Made by a program: the position numbers and the translations under genes
The notes under the pieces: generated by a model
What the model saw: only the letters and a program-made list of their open reading frames with translations
The model's database searches: none
Told to the model about the DNA's origin: nothing
Part shown: positions 48,107 through 57,162 of the stretch, in pieces
Numbering within the stretch: the stretch's first letter is position 1
Layout: each line of letters starts with the position of its first letter
Assembly: GCF_000423945.1 (NCBI RefSeq)
Contig: NZ_AUIY01000008.1
Coordinates: 124,001 to 188,000, forward strand
Source: Butyrivibrio sp. XPD2002
GTDB lineage: Bacteria > Bacillota > Clostridia > Lachnospirales > Lachnospiraceae
Reading direction: 5' to 3'
Length of the DNA stretch: 64,000 nucleotides

Positions 48107-51100
48107 TTAGTTATCTGCAAGAACTTCCATCTTCTCAATTATCTCTTCCACATCCTTAAGGAGCTGTCTTTCCGCCTGAAGAGTATTGTTATCCTTAACA
48201 TATTTATACAAAAACAGCGGATATGAAGCCGGTCTGAAATTAATTTTTCCTTCGCAGGCATCTATGAAAACCGGAATATTCTCCGCCTTCAGTCTGGCGT
48301 TGTTGTTCATCTTAATTGCAACCTCGCCGTTTCCGCCCTTTATCTCCAGGATATAAAGCTTGTGCGCTTTTTCTCTTAAGAGTGATATTCTTATAAGATT
48401 GTCCACCGACTCAGGAATATCTCCAAAGCGGTCGCGAAGCTCATCTCTCATATCATCGCGGTCGCCCTCGTTCTCGATTCCGGCGATTCGCTTATAGATC
48501 TCGAGCTTTTGCTCCTCGTTAACAATATAATCGCTTGGAATGAATGCGTCTACATCGATGTCCACACTTGTTGAAAAATCTTCCAAAAGGGCATCCTTCT
48601 CCTCGCCCTTCTTCCTTCGAACCGCTTCACCAAGCATCTTGCAGTAGAGGTCATATCCTACTGAAGCCATGTGACCTGACTGGCTCTTTCCAAGGAGGTT
48701 ACCTGCACCTCTGATCTCAAGGTCTCTCATGGCGATCTTAAAGCCGGAGCCTAAGTCCGTGAACTCACGAATCGCGGAGAGTCTTTTTTCAGCAACTTCC
48801 CTCAGCATCTTATTTCTCTTGTACATAAGAAAAGCGTAGGCTGTTCTGTTGGATCTTCCGACACGTCCTCTTAACTGATAAAGCTGTGAAAGTCCCATCT
48901 TATCAGAATCGTGGATGATCATCGTGTTGGCATTTGATATATCAAGTCCGGTCTCAATGATGGTGGTAGATACCAGCACATTGATCTCGCCGTCTATGAA
49001 GTCGTACATTATTCGCTCAAGCTCAGATTCCTTCATCTGACCATGGGCAAAGGATACGTTCACCTCAGGCACCAGCTTCTGGATTCTTGCAGCCACATCA
49101 GCGATGTCATTAACCCTGTTATAAACATAGTAAACCTGACCGCCTCTTGCCACCTCTCTGGAAATCGCCTCGCGGACCATCTCATCGTTGTACTCGCAGA
49201 CGAAGGTCTGGATGGGCTGTCTGTCCATGGGCGCTTCCTCAAGAACGCTCATGTCCCTTATTCCAACCAGAGACATGTGAAGTGTTCTGGGAATAGGCGT
49301 TGCGGACAGTGTCAAAACATCCACATTTTCCTTAAGCTTCTTTATCTTCTCTTTGTGGGTTACGCCAAATCTCTGCTCCTCATCCACAACAAGAAGTCCC
49401 AAATCCTTATACACAACATCCTTGGACAAAAGTCTATGGGTTCCGATGACCACATCAACAAGACCCTTTTTCAGATCCTCAACTGTCTTCTTCTGCTCGG
49501 AAGCTGTGCGGAATCTGGACATCATATCAACCCTCACGGGGAAGTCCTTCATTCTCTCAGTGAAGGTGTTATAATGCTGCTGCGCAAGGATGGTTGTGGG
49601 AACCAGAATAGCAACCTGTTTTCCATCCTGAACCGCCTTGAAGGCAGCACGTATAGCCACCTCGGTTTTACCAAATCCAACGTCACCGCAGATAAGTCTG
49701 TCCATGATCCTGGAGGATTCCATGTCACCTTTAGTGTCCGATATAGCGACCAGCTGATCCTCTGTCTCATCAAAAGGAAATGCGTCCTCAAACTCCTGCT
49801 GCCACACAGTATCACGGCTAAACTGATAGCCGTTGCTGTTCTGCCTTTTGGCATAGAGCTCCACAAGGTCGTCCGCGATCTCCTCAACCGCTGTCCTTAC
49901 CTTGTTCTTAGTTCTCTTCCAGTCGCCGGTTCCAAGCTTATTAAGCTTCGGCTTTCTGGCCTTGCCGTCAGCCCCTGCATCTCCGCTTGCATACTTCTGA
50001 ATGACGTTAAGTCCCGTCGCAAGAACGTAGAGATTACCGCCATCTGCGTAGCTGATCTTTATATAATCCCTGACAACATGGTCAGTTTCAATCTTCTCGA
50101 TTCCCTTGTAGATTCCAAGTCCGTGGTCCTCGTGGACAACATAGTCACCCACAGTGAGGTCCGAAAATCCTGAAATCTTTTCTCCGCTGTACTTTGACTT
50201 GGAGCTCTTTCTCTTTTTCTTTTTATGCTCAGTGAAAATATCACTCTCTGAGATAACCGCGAATTTTAAATCAGTGTACTCAAAGCCCTTAAGGATTCTT
50301 CCGTAATAGGTCATTATCTCCCCGGGCTGCAGCTCTCTCATGGGATTTTCACTATAAAAAGCTGTTACATTCTGATCTCGCAAATCCTCAACAATTCGCT
50401 TGGCTCTCGTTCGGGATCCTGACAATATCAGAACCTTGTAACCATTTTTCACAAAGCCCTTGAGGTCATGGACCAGGGATTCAAAGCTGTTGTTGTAGGG
50501 CGAGATACTTCTCGCATGAACCTCCACATGAAGCTCCGGCTCAAACTTGTTAAGTCCCGCAGGTGCCTGAAGTGCAGATACCATGACTCGCCTTGTGCTC
50601 TGCATTCTGGCGATACACTCTTCAGCTGAGTACAGAAGATCCATCTGGGAAGGCAGGGCATATCCATTCTCTGATCTGTGGATCATGCTCTCCCTAAACT
50701 CTGTCTCAACCGCAGATGCGTGCTCTAATACATGAAGCGGTTCATCTATGAAAATGCAGGATTTTCCTGCAGGGAAAAGCTCTAAGAAGGTCACCGTCTT
50801 ATCATAGAAATATCTGATATAGCTCTCTAAGTTGACCTCCAGCTCAAGCTCTGTGAGCTCTTCCTTAAGTTCCTCGAAGGAAGTCTTTATCCTGTGGGCA
50901 GCCTCTGTCTTAAACTCGTCGCGGAGCTTTTGATAGACAAGCTTCGTCTCGCTCTCCATCTTCTTTAAGCCCTGCTTTTTCTCATCATCCGTAAGGATAA
51001 TCTCGGCTGCGGGATAGATCTCGATGGACTCCAGCTTATCGATCGAGCGCTGGGTCATAATGTCGAAGCTTCTGATGTTCTCAACCTCGTCACCCCAAAG

Positions 51101-51676
51101 CTCTATTCTGTAGGGGTTCTCCTCAGTCAAATCGAAGACATCGATGATGTCACCTCTTACGGAAAACTCTCCCGGAGCACCGACCTGATACACTCTGGAA
51201 TAACCGATCTTTGTGAGAGTCTTTGCTATCTCCCTCTCATTGACGGGCTTTCTCTTGTCGATTTTCAGGATGTTATCCTTGATGACATCTATCGGAATCT
51301 GAGGTGTCATAAGACTTGAGAAGGTGGTGACAACTGTAACGGGACGTCCCTCAATAAGGCGTCTCAAGCATCGGATTCTCTCCCTTACGATTTCATTGGA
51401 GTGGATATCCGCCTGGTAAAAGATCAAATCCTTTGCAGGGTAAACCGTCACATTGCGGTCGTAGAATCTGTAATCCTCCACAATCTCCTTAACCCTGATA
51501 TCGCTGTAGGTTACGATGATGCGGTACTTAAAGTCCTGCGCCAGCCCTCCTATAAAATGAAGTTTCTGAGAATCCATGCATCCTGAAACCTCCGCACAGG
51601 CAAAGGGCTTTTCAAGATATTTATTCAGTTTTTGGAAAGCCTCCAGTTCCTGAAGAGGCGCTTCTATTGCTCTCAT
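48107..51676 (-). CDS. mfd: Transcription-repair coupling factor Mfd
   Basis: A 1189-residue ATP-dependent translocase that removes stalled RNA polymerase and recruits UvrA. The UvrB-homology region, the RNAP-interacting CarD-like domain (VGDYVVHEDHGLGIYKGIEK at about 510-530) and the RecG-like helicase motifs (GDVGFGKTEVAIRAAF, VVDEEQRFGV, SATPIPRTLHMSLVG, ETGLDISNANTMI) are present, with the C-terminal TRCF domain. The start is MRAIEAPLQEL; the start cassette upstream is the same as that of pth (see 51674-51731). The longer frame would be encoded by this cassette. Confidence 0.96.
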   Translation of the reverse strand: MRAIEAPLQELEAFQKLNKYLEKPFACAEVSGCMDSQKLHFIGGLAQDFKYRIIVTYSDIRVKEIVEDYRFYDRNVTVYPAKDLIFYQADIHSNEIVRERIRCLRRLIEGRPVTVVTTFSSLMTPQIPIDVIKDNILKIDKRKPVNEREIAKTLTKIGYSRVYQVGAPGEFSVRGDIIDVFDLTEENPYRIELWGDEVENIRSFDIMTQRSIDKLESIEIYPAAEIILTDDEKKQGLKKMESETKLVYQKLRDEFKTEAAHRIKTSFEELKEELTELELEVNLESYIRYFYDKTVTFLELFPAGKSCIFIDEPLHVLEHASAVETEFRESMIHRSENGYALPSQMDLLYSAEECIARMQSTRRVMVSALQAPAGLNKFEPELHVEVHARSISPYNNSFESLVHDLKGFVKNGYKVLILSGSRTRAKRIVEDLRDQNVTAFYSENPMRELQPGEIMTYYGRILKGFEYTDLKFAVISESDIFTEHKKKKRKSSKSKYSGEKISGFSDLTVGDYVVHEDHGLGIYKGIEKIETDHVVRDYIKISYADGGNLYVLATGLNVIQKYASGDAGADGKARKPKLNKLGTGDWKRTKNKVRTAVEEIADDLVELYAKRQNSNGYQFSRDTVWQQEFEDAFPFDETEDQLVAISDTKGDMESSRIMDRLICGDVGFGKTEVAIRAAFKAVQDGKQVAILVPTTILAQQHYNTFTERMKDFPVRVDMMSRFRTASEQKKTVEDLKKGLVDVVIGTHRLLSKDVVYKDLGLLVVDEEQRFGVTHKEKIKKLKENVDVLTLSATPIPRTLHMSLVGIRDMSVLEEAPMDRQPIQTFVCEYNDEMVREAISREVARGGQVYYVYNRVNDIADVAARIQKLVPEVNVSFAHGQMKESELERIMYDFIDGEINVLVSTTIIETGLDISNANTMIIHDSDKMGLSQLYQLRGRVGRSNRTAYAFLMYKRNKMLREVAEKRLSAIREFTDLGSGFKIAMRDLEIRGAGNLLGKSQSGHMASVGYDLYCKMLGEAVRRKKGEEKDALLEDFSTSVDIDVDAFIPSDYIVNEEQKLEIYKRIAGIENEGDRDDMRDELRDRFGDIPESVDNLIRISLLREKAHKLYILEIKGGNGEVAIKMNNNARLKAENIPVFIDACEGKINFRPASYPLFLYKYVKDNNTLQAERQLLKDVEEIIEKMEVLADN

Positions 51677-51731
51677 ATTACCCTCATCCGTCTGCTGTGT
51701 AGACACCTTCTCCCAACGGAGAAGGCATTTA
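51674..51731 (-). repeat. Repeated start-site cassette upstream of mfd
   Basis: The sequence CATATTACCCTCATCCGTCT followed by a GTCT/AGAC stem and CACCTTCTCCC...GGAGAAGG (plus strand) is nearly identical to 52327-52383. On the minus strand it supplies GATGAGGGTAAT followed by the ATG start of mfd. Confidence 0.8.
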
Positions 51732-51744
51732 GTTTCATCCTATC

Positions 51745-52329
51745 TCATTTGTTTTCTTCGGGTTTATATCCGTTCCACTTGTTCATGGCGGCATTCACGT
51801 CGTTTTCCATGATTATATTTATCGCATCTGCAGCATGCTCCATGGCATCCATGACAAGTGCAGTATCCTCTTTATCAAAATGTCCAAGAACCCAGTCTGC
51901 AAGATCAATTCTCGGCGGCTTTTTGCCAACACCAACTCTTACTCTCGCAAACTGATCGTGACCAAGCTGAGCGATTATGCTCTTAAGGCCGTTGTGTCCG
52001 CCGGCACTTCCGCCGGGACGAACCCTGATTCTTCCTGGATCAAGCTCTATATCATCGGAGATAACAATAAGCTCCGTCTTAGTATCGATCTTAAAATAAT
52101 CAGCCACAGGTCTGATGGATTCACCGCTAAGGTTCATGTAGGTGAGGGGCTTTAAGAGGATCACCTTTTCATTACCGATCCTTCCCTTTCCATACATTCC
52201 CTTGAACTTCATCTCAGTCAGATCTATGTCATACTTTTCAGATAATAAATCTATTACACCAAAGCCAACGTTATGTCTTGTGGCATTATATTTCTTCTCG
52301 GGATTGCCGAGTCCTGCTATTAAATACAT
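51745..52329 (-). CDS. pth: Peptidyl-tRNA hydrolase
   Basis: A 194-residue enzyme that recycles peptidyl-tRNA. Motifs: GLGNPEKKYNATRHNVGF (the catalytic His in TRHN), KPLTYMNLSGES, ISDDIELDPGRIRVR and RPGGSAGGHNGLKSI. The start MYLIAGLG follows the repeated cassette that also precedes mfd. mfd starts about 70 bp downstream of its end. Confidence 0.96.
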   Translation of the reverse strand: MYLIAGLGNPEKKYNATRHNVGFGVIDLLSEKYDIDLTEMKFKGMYGKGRIGNEKVILLKPLTYMNLSGESIRPVADYFKIDTKTELIVISDDIELDPGRIRVRPGGSAGGHNGLKSIIAQLGHDQFARVRVGVGKKPPRIDLADWVLGHFDKEDTALVMDAMEHAADAINIIMENDVNAAMNKWNGYKPEENK

Positions 52330-52383
52330 ATTACCCTCATCCGTCTGCTTCGCAGACACCTTCTCCCTAAAGGGCGAAGGCTT
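52327..52383 (-). repeat. Repeated start-site cassette upstream of pth
   Basis: Near-identical to 51674-51731: CATATTACCCTCATCCGTCT, then the TCTGCTTCGCAGA hairpin and CACCTTCTCCC/AGGGCGAAGG. On the minus strand it provides the region before the ATG of pth. See findings. Confidence 0.8.
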
Positions 52384-52403
52384 TCTTTCTTAATAAAATA
52401 ATA

Positions 52404-52429
52404 GGGAATGACGTCCAAACGCCACTCCC
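52404..52429 (-). terminator. Terminator of spoVG
   Basis: GGGAATGACGT and ACGCCACTCCC (52404-52414 and 52419-52429) form a stem with wobble pairs, followed by TATTATTTTATT on the minus strand. Confidence 0.65.
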
Positions 52430-52468
52430 CATATAATCTCATAAAATCATTCTGAATACAATTTTATA

Positions 52469-52789
52469 TCAAAACAAACTTCCAACTCCTGTCGGTGCAG
52501 GCTCTTCAGCTACAGGTCTTGAATCGATAACTTCATCTGAAGCCTCGTCATAGGCCTTAAGAATTGTGTCCTGAAGTAACCTTCTGGTGTCGGAGTTGAT
52601 AGGATGTGCAATATCGCGATACTCTCCATCAACTGATTTCTTGCTGGGCATTGCAATGAAAAGCCCCTTGTCGCCCTCAATAACCTTGATGTCATGAACT
52701 ACGAATTCATTATCAAGTGTGATTGAAACGATTGCACGCATTTTGCCCTGCTTTGCTACTTTTCTGACACGAACATCTGTAATATTCAT
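52469..52789 (-). CDS. spoVG: Septation regulator SpoVG
   Basis: A 106-residue small regulator. The family core [30 protein letters not shown] and [19 protein letters not shown] is clear. In Firmicutes it affects septation and binds nucleic acids. A GGGGG site precedes the ATG. It lies between glgD (37 bp upstream) and pth. The tail [12 protein letters not shown] is Lachnospiraceae-like. Confidence 0.96.
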   Translation of the reverse strand: MNITDVRVRKVAKQGKMRAIVSITLDNEFVVHDIKVIEGDKGLFIAMPSKKSVDGEYRDIAHPINSDTRRLLQDTILKAYDEASDEVIDSRPVAEEPAPTGVGSLF

Positions 52790-52826
52790 CCTGTTTGTCC
52801 CCCTTTTAGAAATGTCTTATGAATAC

Positions 52827-53945
52827 TTAGATTACATACCTCTCATTATTTTCTACTACTATTTTGATGTCATTCTCTCCCTTGTAATAGGAGTTTGCCT
52901 GAATGGTACCATGACTCTCCACGATGCAATTCTCAATGTGAGTGTTGTCTCCAATGTAAACGTCATTCAGGATGATTGAATTCTTGATGTAGCAGTTATT
53001 ACCAATGAATGCTCCCTTGAAAATAACTGAATCCTCAACCATACCATTTATGATGCATCCGCTTGAGATAAGGCTGTTTGAAACCTTAACTCCCACATTG
53101 TATTTTGCCGGCGGAAGGTCAACTACCTTGGTATAAACACCGGGATACTCGTTGAAGAAGTAGTTCCTTACTTCCGGTTTAAGGAAGTCCATGTTGGTGC
53201 GGAAGTAATCCTCAACTGAAGCGATGTTATTCCAATATGTCTTCAGCTTATAACCATAGATTCTCTTCATATCCTTGTATCTCACGAGGATATCCCTAAC
53301 GAAGTCGAATCTCTCTTCTGTCTGTGCTTTCTCGATCAGCTCTATGAGCTGGCGGCGTCTGATAACGTAAATACCGCAGGAAACCGTGTTGGATCTTGCC
53401 ACAACGGGCTTCTCCTCAAACTCCTCGATACGGCTCTCCTCATTCATGCGGAGTGTTCCGAATCTCTCAGCATCGATATCTGCTGCAACGTCCTTGCAAA
53501 CCACTGTGATATCTGCCTGCTTTTCGATGTGATACTCGAGAAGCTTGTTATAATCCATCTTGTATACGCAGTCACCTGATGTGATAACCACATAGGGCTC
53601 ATGACAGCTCTTCAAAAAGCTGAGGTTCTGCGCAATAGCATCGGCGGTTCCTCTGTACCAGAGATTTCCGTTAGCCTTTGCTGCAGGAGTGAATACATAA
53701 AGACCACCCTGCTTACGTCCGAAGTCCCACCACTTGGATGATGAAAGGTGGGTATTAAGGCTTCCTGCATTATACTGCGTGAAAACCGCCACCGTCTGAA
53801 TGTGGGAGTTCGTCATGTTACTAAGTGCAAAATCAATACTTCTGTAAAAACCGGCAATGGGCATAGCGCAAACGGCTCTGTTTTTAGAAAGCTCGTGCAT
53901 GCGGTTACTGCCGCCTCCGGCAAGAATAATTCCAATCGCTCTCAC
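52827..53945 (-). CDS. glgD: Glucose-1-phosphate adenylyltransferase subunit GlgD
   Basis: A 372-residue paralogue of GlgC that forms the regulatory subunit of ADP-glucose pyrophosphorylase. It keeps the nucleotidyltransferase fold (ILAGGGSNRMHELSKNRAV) and the left-handed beta helix at the end, but the typical PQPRxxKP-like loop differs from GlgC, as in other GlgD proteins with weak or no catalysis. It starts at a GTG overlapping the glgC stop (TAGTG). glgC-glgD operons make ADP-glucose for glycogen. Confidence 0.95.
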   Translation of the reverse strand: MRAIGIILAGGGSNRMHELSKNRAVCAMPIAGFYRSIDFALSNMTNSHIQTVAVFTQYNAGSLNTHLSSSKWWDFGRKQGGLYVFTPAAKANGNLWYRGTADAIAQNLSFLKSCHEPYVVITSGDCVYKMDYNKLLEYHIEKQADITVVCKDVAADIDAERFGTLRMNEESRIEEFEEKPVVARSNTVSCGIYVIRRRQLIELIEKAQTEERFDFVRDILVRYKDMKRIYGYKLKTYWNNIASVEDYFRTNMDFLKPEVRNYFFNEYPGVYTKVVDLPPAKYNVGVKVSNSLISSGCIINGMVEDSVIFKGAFIGNNCYIKNSIILNDVYIGDNTHIENCIVESHGTIQANSYYKGENDIKIVVENNERYVI

Positions 53946-55216
53946 TACCTATCACCTGCCTTATCTAATGTTCTTCCGCTACCCAGTACTCTGTCAGGAT
54001 AGTCTGCTTCGGTAGTTACACCGGAGATCATTGTGTTCTTTCCAACGGATACGCCGTCAGGCACAACTGATTTTTCTCCGATAGTTACGATTCCGTCTCT
54101 ATAAATTCCGGGCTTGGTCTCGTTCTGAACTTCGTCACCCTCGCCAAGCTTTACATTATTGCCGACCTTTACATTCTCGGCTATAACTGCCTTTTCAATA
54201 TTACAGTTCTCACCGATCTCGGTTCCGTTCATGATGATTGAGTGGCTTACTACTGTGCCCTTACCAATCTTAACTCCGCATCCGATAACGGAATTATGAA
54301 CCTCTCCGTAAATCTCAGAACCTTCACCGATAATACTTCTGGAAGTAGAGCTCTCAGGTCCTAAGTACTGCGGAGGCTGAACCTCGTTTCTTGTGTAGAT
54401 CTTCCAATACTCCTCGTAAAGGTTGAACTCAGGAACAATATCAATGAGCTCCATGTTAGCTTCCCAATAAGATGTAAGTGTTCCTACATCCTTCCAGTAG
54501 CCGTCAAACTCGTATGCATAAAGGGACTGTCCCTTCTCCTTGCAGTAAGGAATGATATGCTTACCAAAATCAAGACCTGGCTGATCCTGATTAGTGATGA
54601 GCGCCTCCTTAAGAGCTTCCCATGAGAAGATATAGATACCCATGGATGCAAGGTTGGAACGCGGCTTCTCGGGTTTCTCCTCGAAGTCCACAATTTTCCT
54701 GTCCTCATCGGTAATCATGATTCCGAATCTGCTCGCTTCCTCGATCGGCACGGGCATAACTGCGATAGTTACATCAGCTCCGTTCGCCTTGTGGAAATCA
54801 AGCATTGTCTCGTAATCCATCTTGTAAATATGGTCACCGGAAAGAATGAGCACATAGTCAGGATGATAGTTCTCCATATACTCTAAGTTCTGGAAAATAG
54901 CATTCGCTGTTCCGGTATACCACTCACTGTTTGCACTCTTTTCATAAGGAGGCAAAATGGATACACCACCGATATTACGGTCAAGATCCCACGGAATACC
55001 GATTCCGATATGCGAATTAAGACGCAGCGGTCTGTACTGAGTAAGTACACCCACTGTATCTACTCCTGAATTGATACAGTTACTCAATGGAAAGTCAATG
55101 ATGCGGTATTTACCGCCAAATGAAACTGCCGGTTTTGCCATCTTTGCGGTCAGAACGCCCAGTCTGCTACCTTGCCCACCGGCCAGCAACATGGCAATCA
55201 TCTCTTTTTTTATCAT
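53945..55216 (-). CDS. glgC: Glucose-1-phosphate adenylyltransferase
   Basis: A 423-residue catalytic subunit of ADP-glucose pyrophosphorylase. Motifs: [54 protein letters not shown] and FEEKP. The C-terminal beta helix starts at about residue 290. GAGGT lies eight bases before the ATG. First gene of the glgC-glgD operon; promoter upstream in the 260-bp gap to murC. Confidence 0.97.
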   Translation of the reverse strand: MIKKEMIAMLLAGGQGSRLGVLTAKMAKPAVSFGGKYRIIDFPLSNCINSGVDTVGVLTQYRPLRLNSHIGIGIPWDLDRNIGGVSILPPYEKSANSEWYTGTANAIFQNLEYMENYHPDYVLILSGDHIYKMDYETMLDFHKANGADVTIAVMPVPIEEASRFGIMITDEDRKIVDFEEKPEKPRSNLASMGIYIFSWEALKEALITNQDQPGLDFGKHIIPYCKEKGQSLYAYEFDGYWKDVGTLTSYWEANMELIDIVPEFNLYEEYWKIYTRNEVQPPQYLGPESSTSRSIIGEGSEIYGEVHNSVIGCGVKIGKGTVVSHSIIMNGTEIGENCNIEKAVIAENVKVGNNVKLGEGDEVQNETKPGIYRDGIVTIGEKSVVPDGVSVGKNTMISGVTTEADYPDRVLGSGRTLDKAGDR

Positions 55217-55389
55217 GTTAAGACCTCGTTGTCATCTAAATATAGTATCCGGTGTATTTTATTAATGGTAGATTTTAATTCCCCCCAAATAAATCACCAC
55301 TTAGAGTATATCACATTAAAAAATTAAAGGAAACTTATTAACAAAAAAAATCCGCTATTTTTCTATCTTTTTGATACCTTTTTTTAATT

Positions 55390-55418
55390 TTGACATGATT
55401 AATGCGAAGTAGTAGAAT
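55390..55418 (+). promoter_or_regulatory. Promoter of murC
   Basis: TTGACA (55390-55395), 17-bp spacer, TAGAAT (55413-55418). About 60 bp before the murC start. Confidence 0.8.
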
Positions 55419-55478
55419 TTCGGTAAAGAGCAAAATTAGTTTTTGCGCACATTTAATAAGAAAATCAGGAGGGACATC

Positions 55479-56864
55479 GTGTATCAGATTAGCTTTGATA
55501 ATCCCATAAGTGTATATTTTATCGGCATCGGCGGCATCTCCATGAGCGGTCTTGCGCTGGTGCTTGCAGACAGAGGCTTTAAGGTAACAGGCTCCGACCG
55601 TTCAGAATCAGACGCTACCGCTGAACTTGTAAAGGCAGGCATCAGGGTTCACTTCGGTCAGAAGGCTGAAAATATCGATCCCGCTAATAAGCCCGATCTT
55701 GTAGTTTACACCGCCGCAGTTCATCCGGATAACCCGGAATTTGCTGCAGCAAAGGAGCTTGGAATTCCAATGCTCACAAGAGCTGAGCTCTTAGGTCAGA
55801 TAATGCAGCACTACTATCTTCCTGTTAACGTTGCGGGAACTCACGGTAAGACCACAACCACTGCAATGGTTTCCAAGATAATGATCGAGGGTAAGCTTGA
55901 TCCCACCGTTTCAATCGGCGGCTTTTTAAAGGACATCGACGGCAACATCAGGATCGGCGCTTCCAAATATTTCGTTACAGAGGCCTGCGAGTATACAAAC
56001 AGCTTCCTTAGCTTTTTCCCGGGAGTCGGCATCATTCTTAATATCGACGCCGATCACCTTGACTTCTTCAAGGACCTCGACGACATCAGAAGATCCTTTA
56101 GAAAATTTGCCGAGCTCATTCCTGAAAACGGAACACTTGTAATAAACGGCGAAATCCCGAATCTCTCCGAGATCACAGATGGTCTTTCCTGCAACATAAA
56201 GACCTACGGTTTTTCAGATGAATTCGACTATTATCCTACTGATATCAGCTATGACGCTTTTGGTAACGCTTCGTTCCATATTAATAGAAGGAACGGAAAT
56301 GGTTTTGATATTTCCTTAAAGGTTCCGGGCAAGCACAACATCGGCAATGCCGTGGCTGCCGCTGCAACAGCAGATGTGTTTGAGGTTCCGGACGCTGAGA
56401 TTGCTGCCGGATTATCCTCCTTTACAGGAACAGGCAGACGCTTTGAGTACAGAGGAACCGTTGACGGCCTTACCATTATTGATGACTATGCTCATCATCC
56501 CACAGAGATCGCTGCAACACTGAGCGCTGCCAAGAACTATCCTCATAAAACTCTCTGGGTAGTTTTCCAGCCTCACACCTTCACAAGGACCAAGGCACTT
56601 ATGGATGAGTTTGCAAACGCTCTTCTTCCTGCAGATAAACTGATAATTGCTGATATTTATGCAGCAAGAGAGACCGATAACTTAGGCATCAGCTCCAGGA
56701 CTCTTAAGGAAAAAATCGAGTCCTTGGGACATGAATGTTATTACTTCCCATCCTTTGACGAAATAGAAAAATTTCTTTTGCAAAATTGCACTAAGGATGA
56801 CATGTTGATAACCATGGGGGCAGGCGATATTGTAAATATCGCAAATGACCTTTTAGGAAGGTAA
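55479..56864 (+). CDS. murC: UDP-N-acetylmuramate--L-alanine ligase
   Basis: A 461-residue Mur ligase adding L-alanine to UDP-MurNAc in peptidoglycan synthesis. Motifs: YFIGIGGISMSGLAL, the ATP-binding AGTHGKTTTTAM, TEACEYTNSF, NIDADHLDFF, DDYAHHPTEI and the final MGAGDI. It starts at a GTG (VYQISFDNP) with AGGAGG six bases upstream; a TTG 36 bp earlier is less likely. First gene on the plus strand after a long minus-strand series. Confidence 0.96.
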   Translation: MYQISFDNPISVYFIGIGGISMSGLALVLADRGFKVTGSDRSESDATAELVKAGIRVHFGQKAENIDPANKPDLVVYTAAVHPDNPEFAAAKELGIPMLTRAELLGQIMQHYYLPVNVAGTHGKTTTTAMVSKIMIEGKLDPTVSIGGFLKDIDGNIRIGASKYFVTEACEYTNSFLSFFPGVGIILNIDADHLDFFKDLDDIRRSFRKFAELIPENGTLVINGEIPNLSEITDGLSCNIKTYGFSDEFDYYPTDISYDAFGNASFHINRRNGNGFDISLKVPGKHNIGNAVAAAATADVFEVPDAEIAAGLSSFTGTGRRFEYRGTVDGLTIIDDYAHHPTEIAATLSAAKNYPHKTLWVVFQPHTFTRTKALMDEFANALLPADKLIIADIYAARETDNLGISSRTLKEKIESLGHECYYFPSFDEIEKFLLQNCTKDDMLITMGAGDIVNIANDLLGR

Positions 56865-57015
56865 TTGTCCACCCTATCCACTTACATCTTGCACAATTTA
56901 ATCAAAATTTCATGTGGATAACTTCCGCTGACCGCACCCTCGAAACTAAATGTGCTGTCAGCGGTTTTCTTTACATTTTCCGTAAAAATAGTCCACGTTA
57001 TCCACATTGTCCACA
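56865..57015. promoter_or_regulatory. DnaA-box cluster between murC and dnaD
   Basis: Perfect DnaA boxes TTATCCACA at 56998-57006 and its reverse complement TGTGGATAA at 56913-56921. Near-matches are TTGTCCACA at 57007-57015 (tandem with the former), TTGTCCACC at 56865-56873 and CTATCCACT at 56874-56882. It lies upstream of dnaD-dnaC, replication-initiation genes. Confidence 0.75.
56925..56972 (+). terminator. Terminator of murC within the DnaA-box region
   Basis: CCGCTGAC and GTCAGCGG (56925-56932 and 56957-56964) stem followed by TTTTCTTT. Confidence 0.8.
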
Positions 57016-57074
57016 AAGGACCGGGATGGTCCAAGCCCAGTGTGGCTCTGCATTTTTATCGTCATTTTTCCCAT

Positions 57075-57102
57075 TTGCACAAAGCTTTCTTTTGTGTATA
57101 AT
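57075..57102 (+). promoter_or_regulatory. Promoter of dnaD-dnaC-prs
   Basis: TTGCAC (57075-57080), 16-bp spacer, TATAAT (57097-57102), immediately downstream of the DnaA boxes. Confidence 0.65.
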
Positions 57103-57162
57103 TCAAGTCGTGTTAAAGAGAATTAAAGAGAAAAATATGAAAAAAGTGGGTGAAGAAATCAC

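Noticed and set aside
49043..50173. 376-codon plus-strand frame opposite mfd
   Set aside because: A shadow of the strongly conserved mfd gene, without domain or ribosome binding site.
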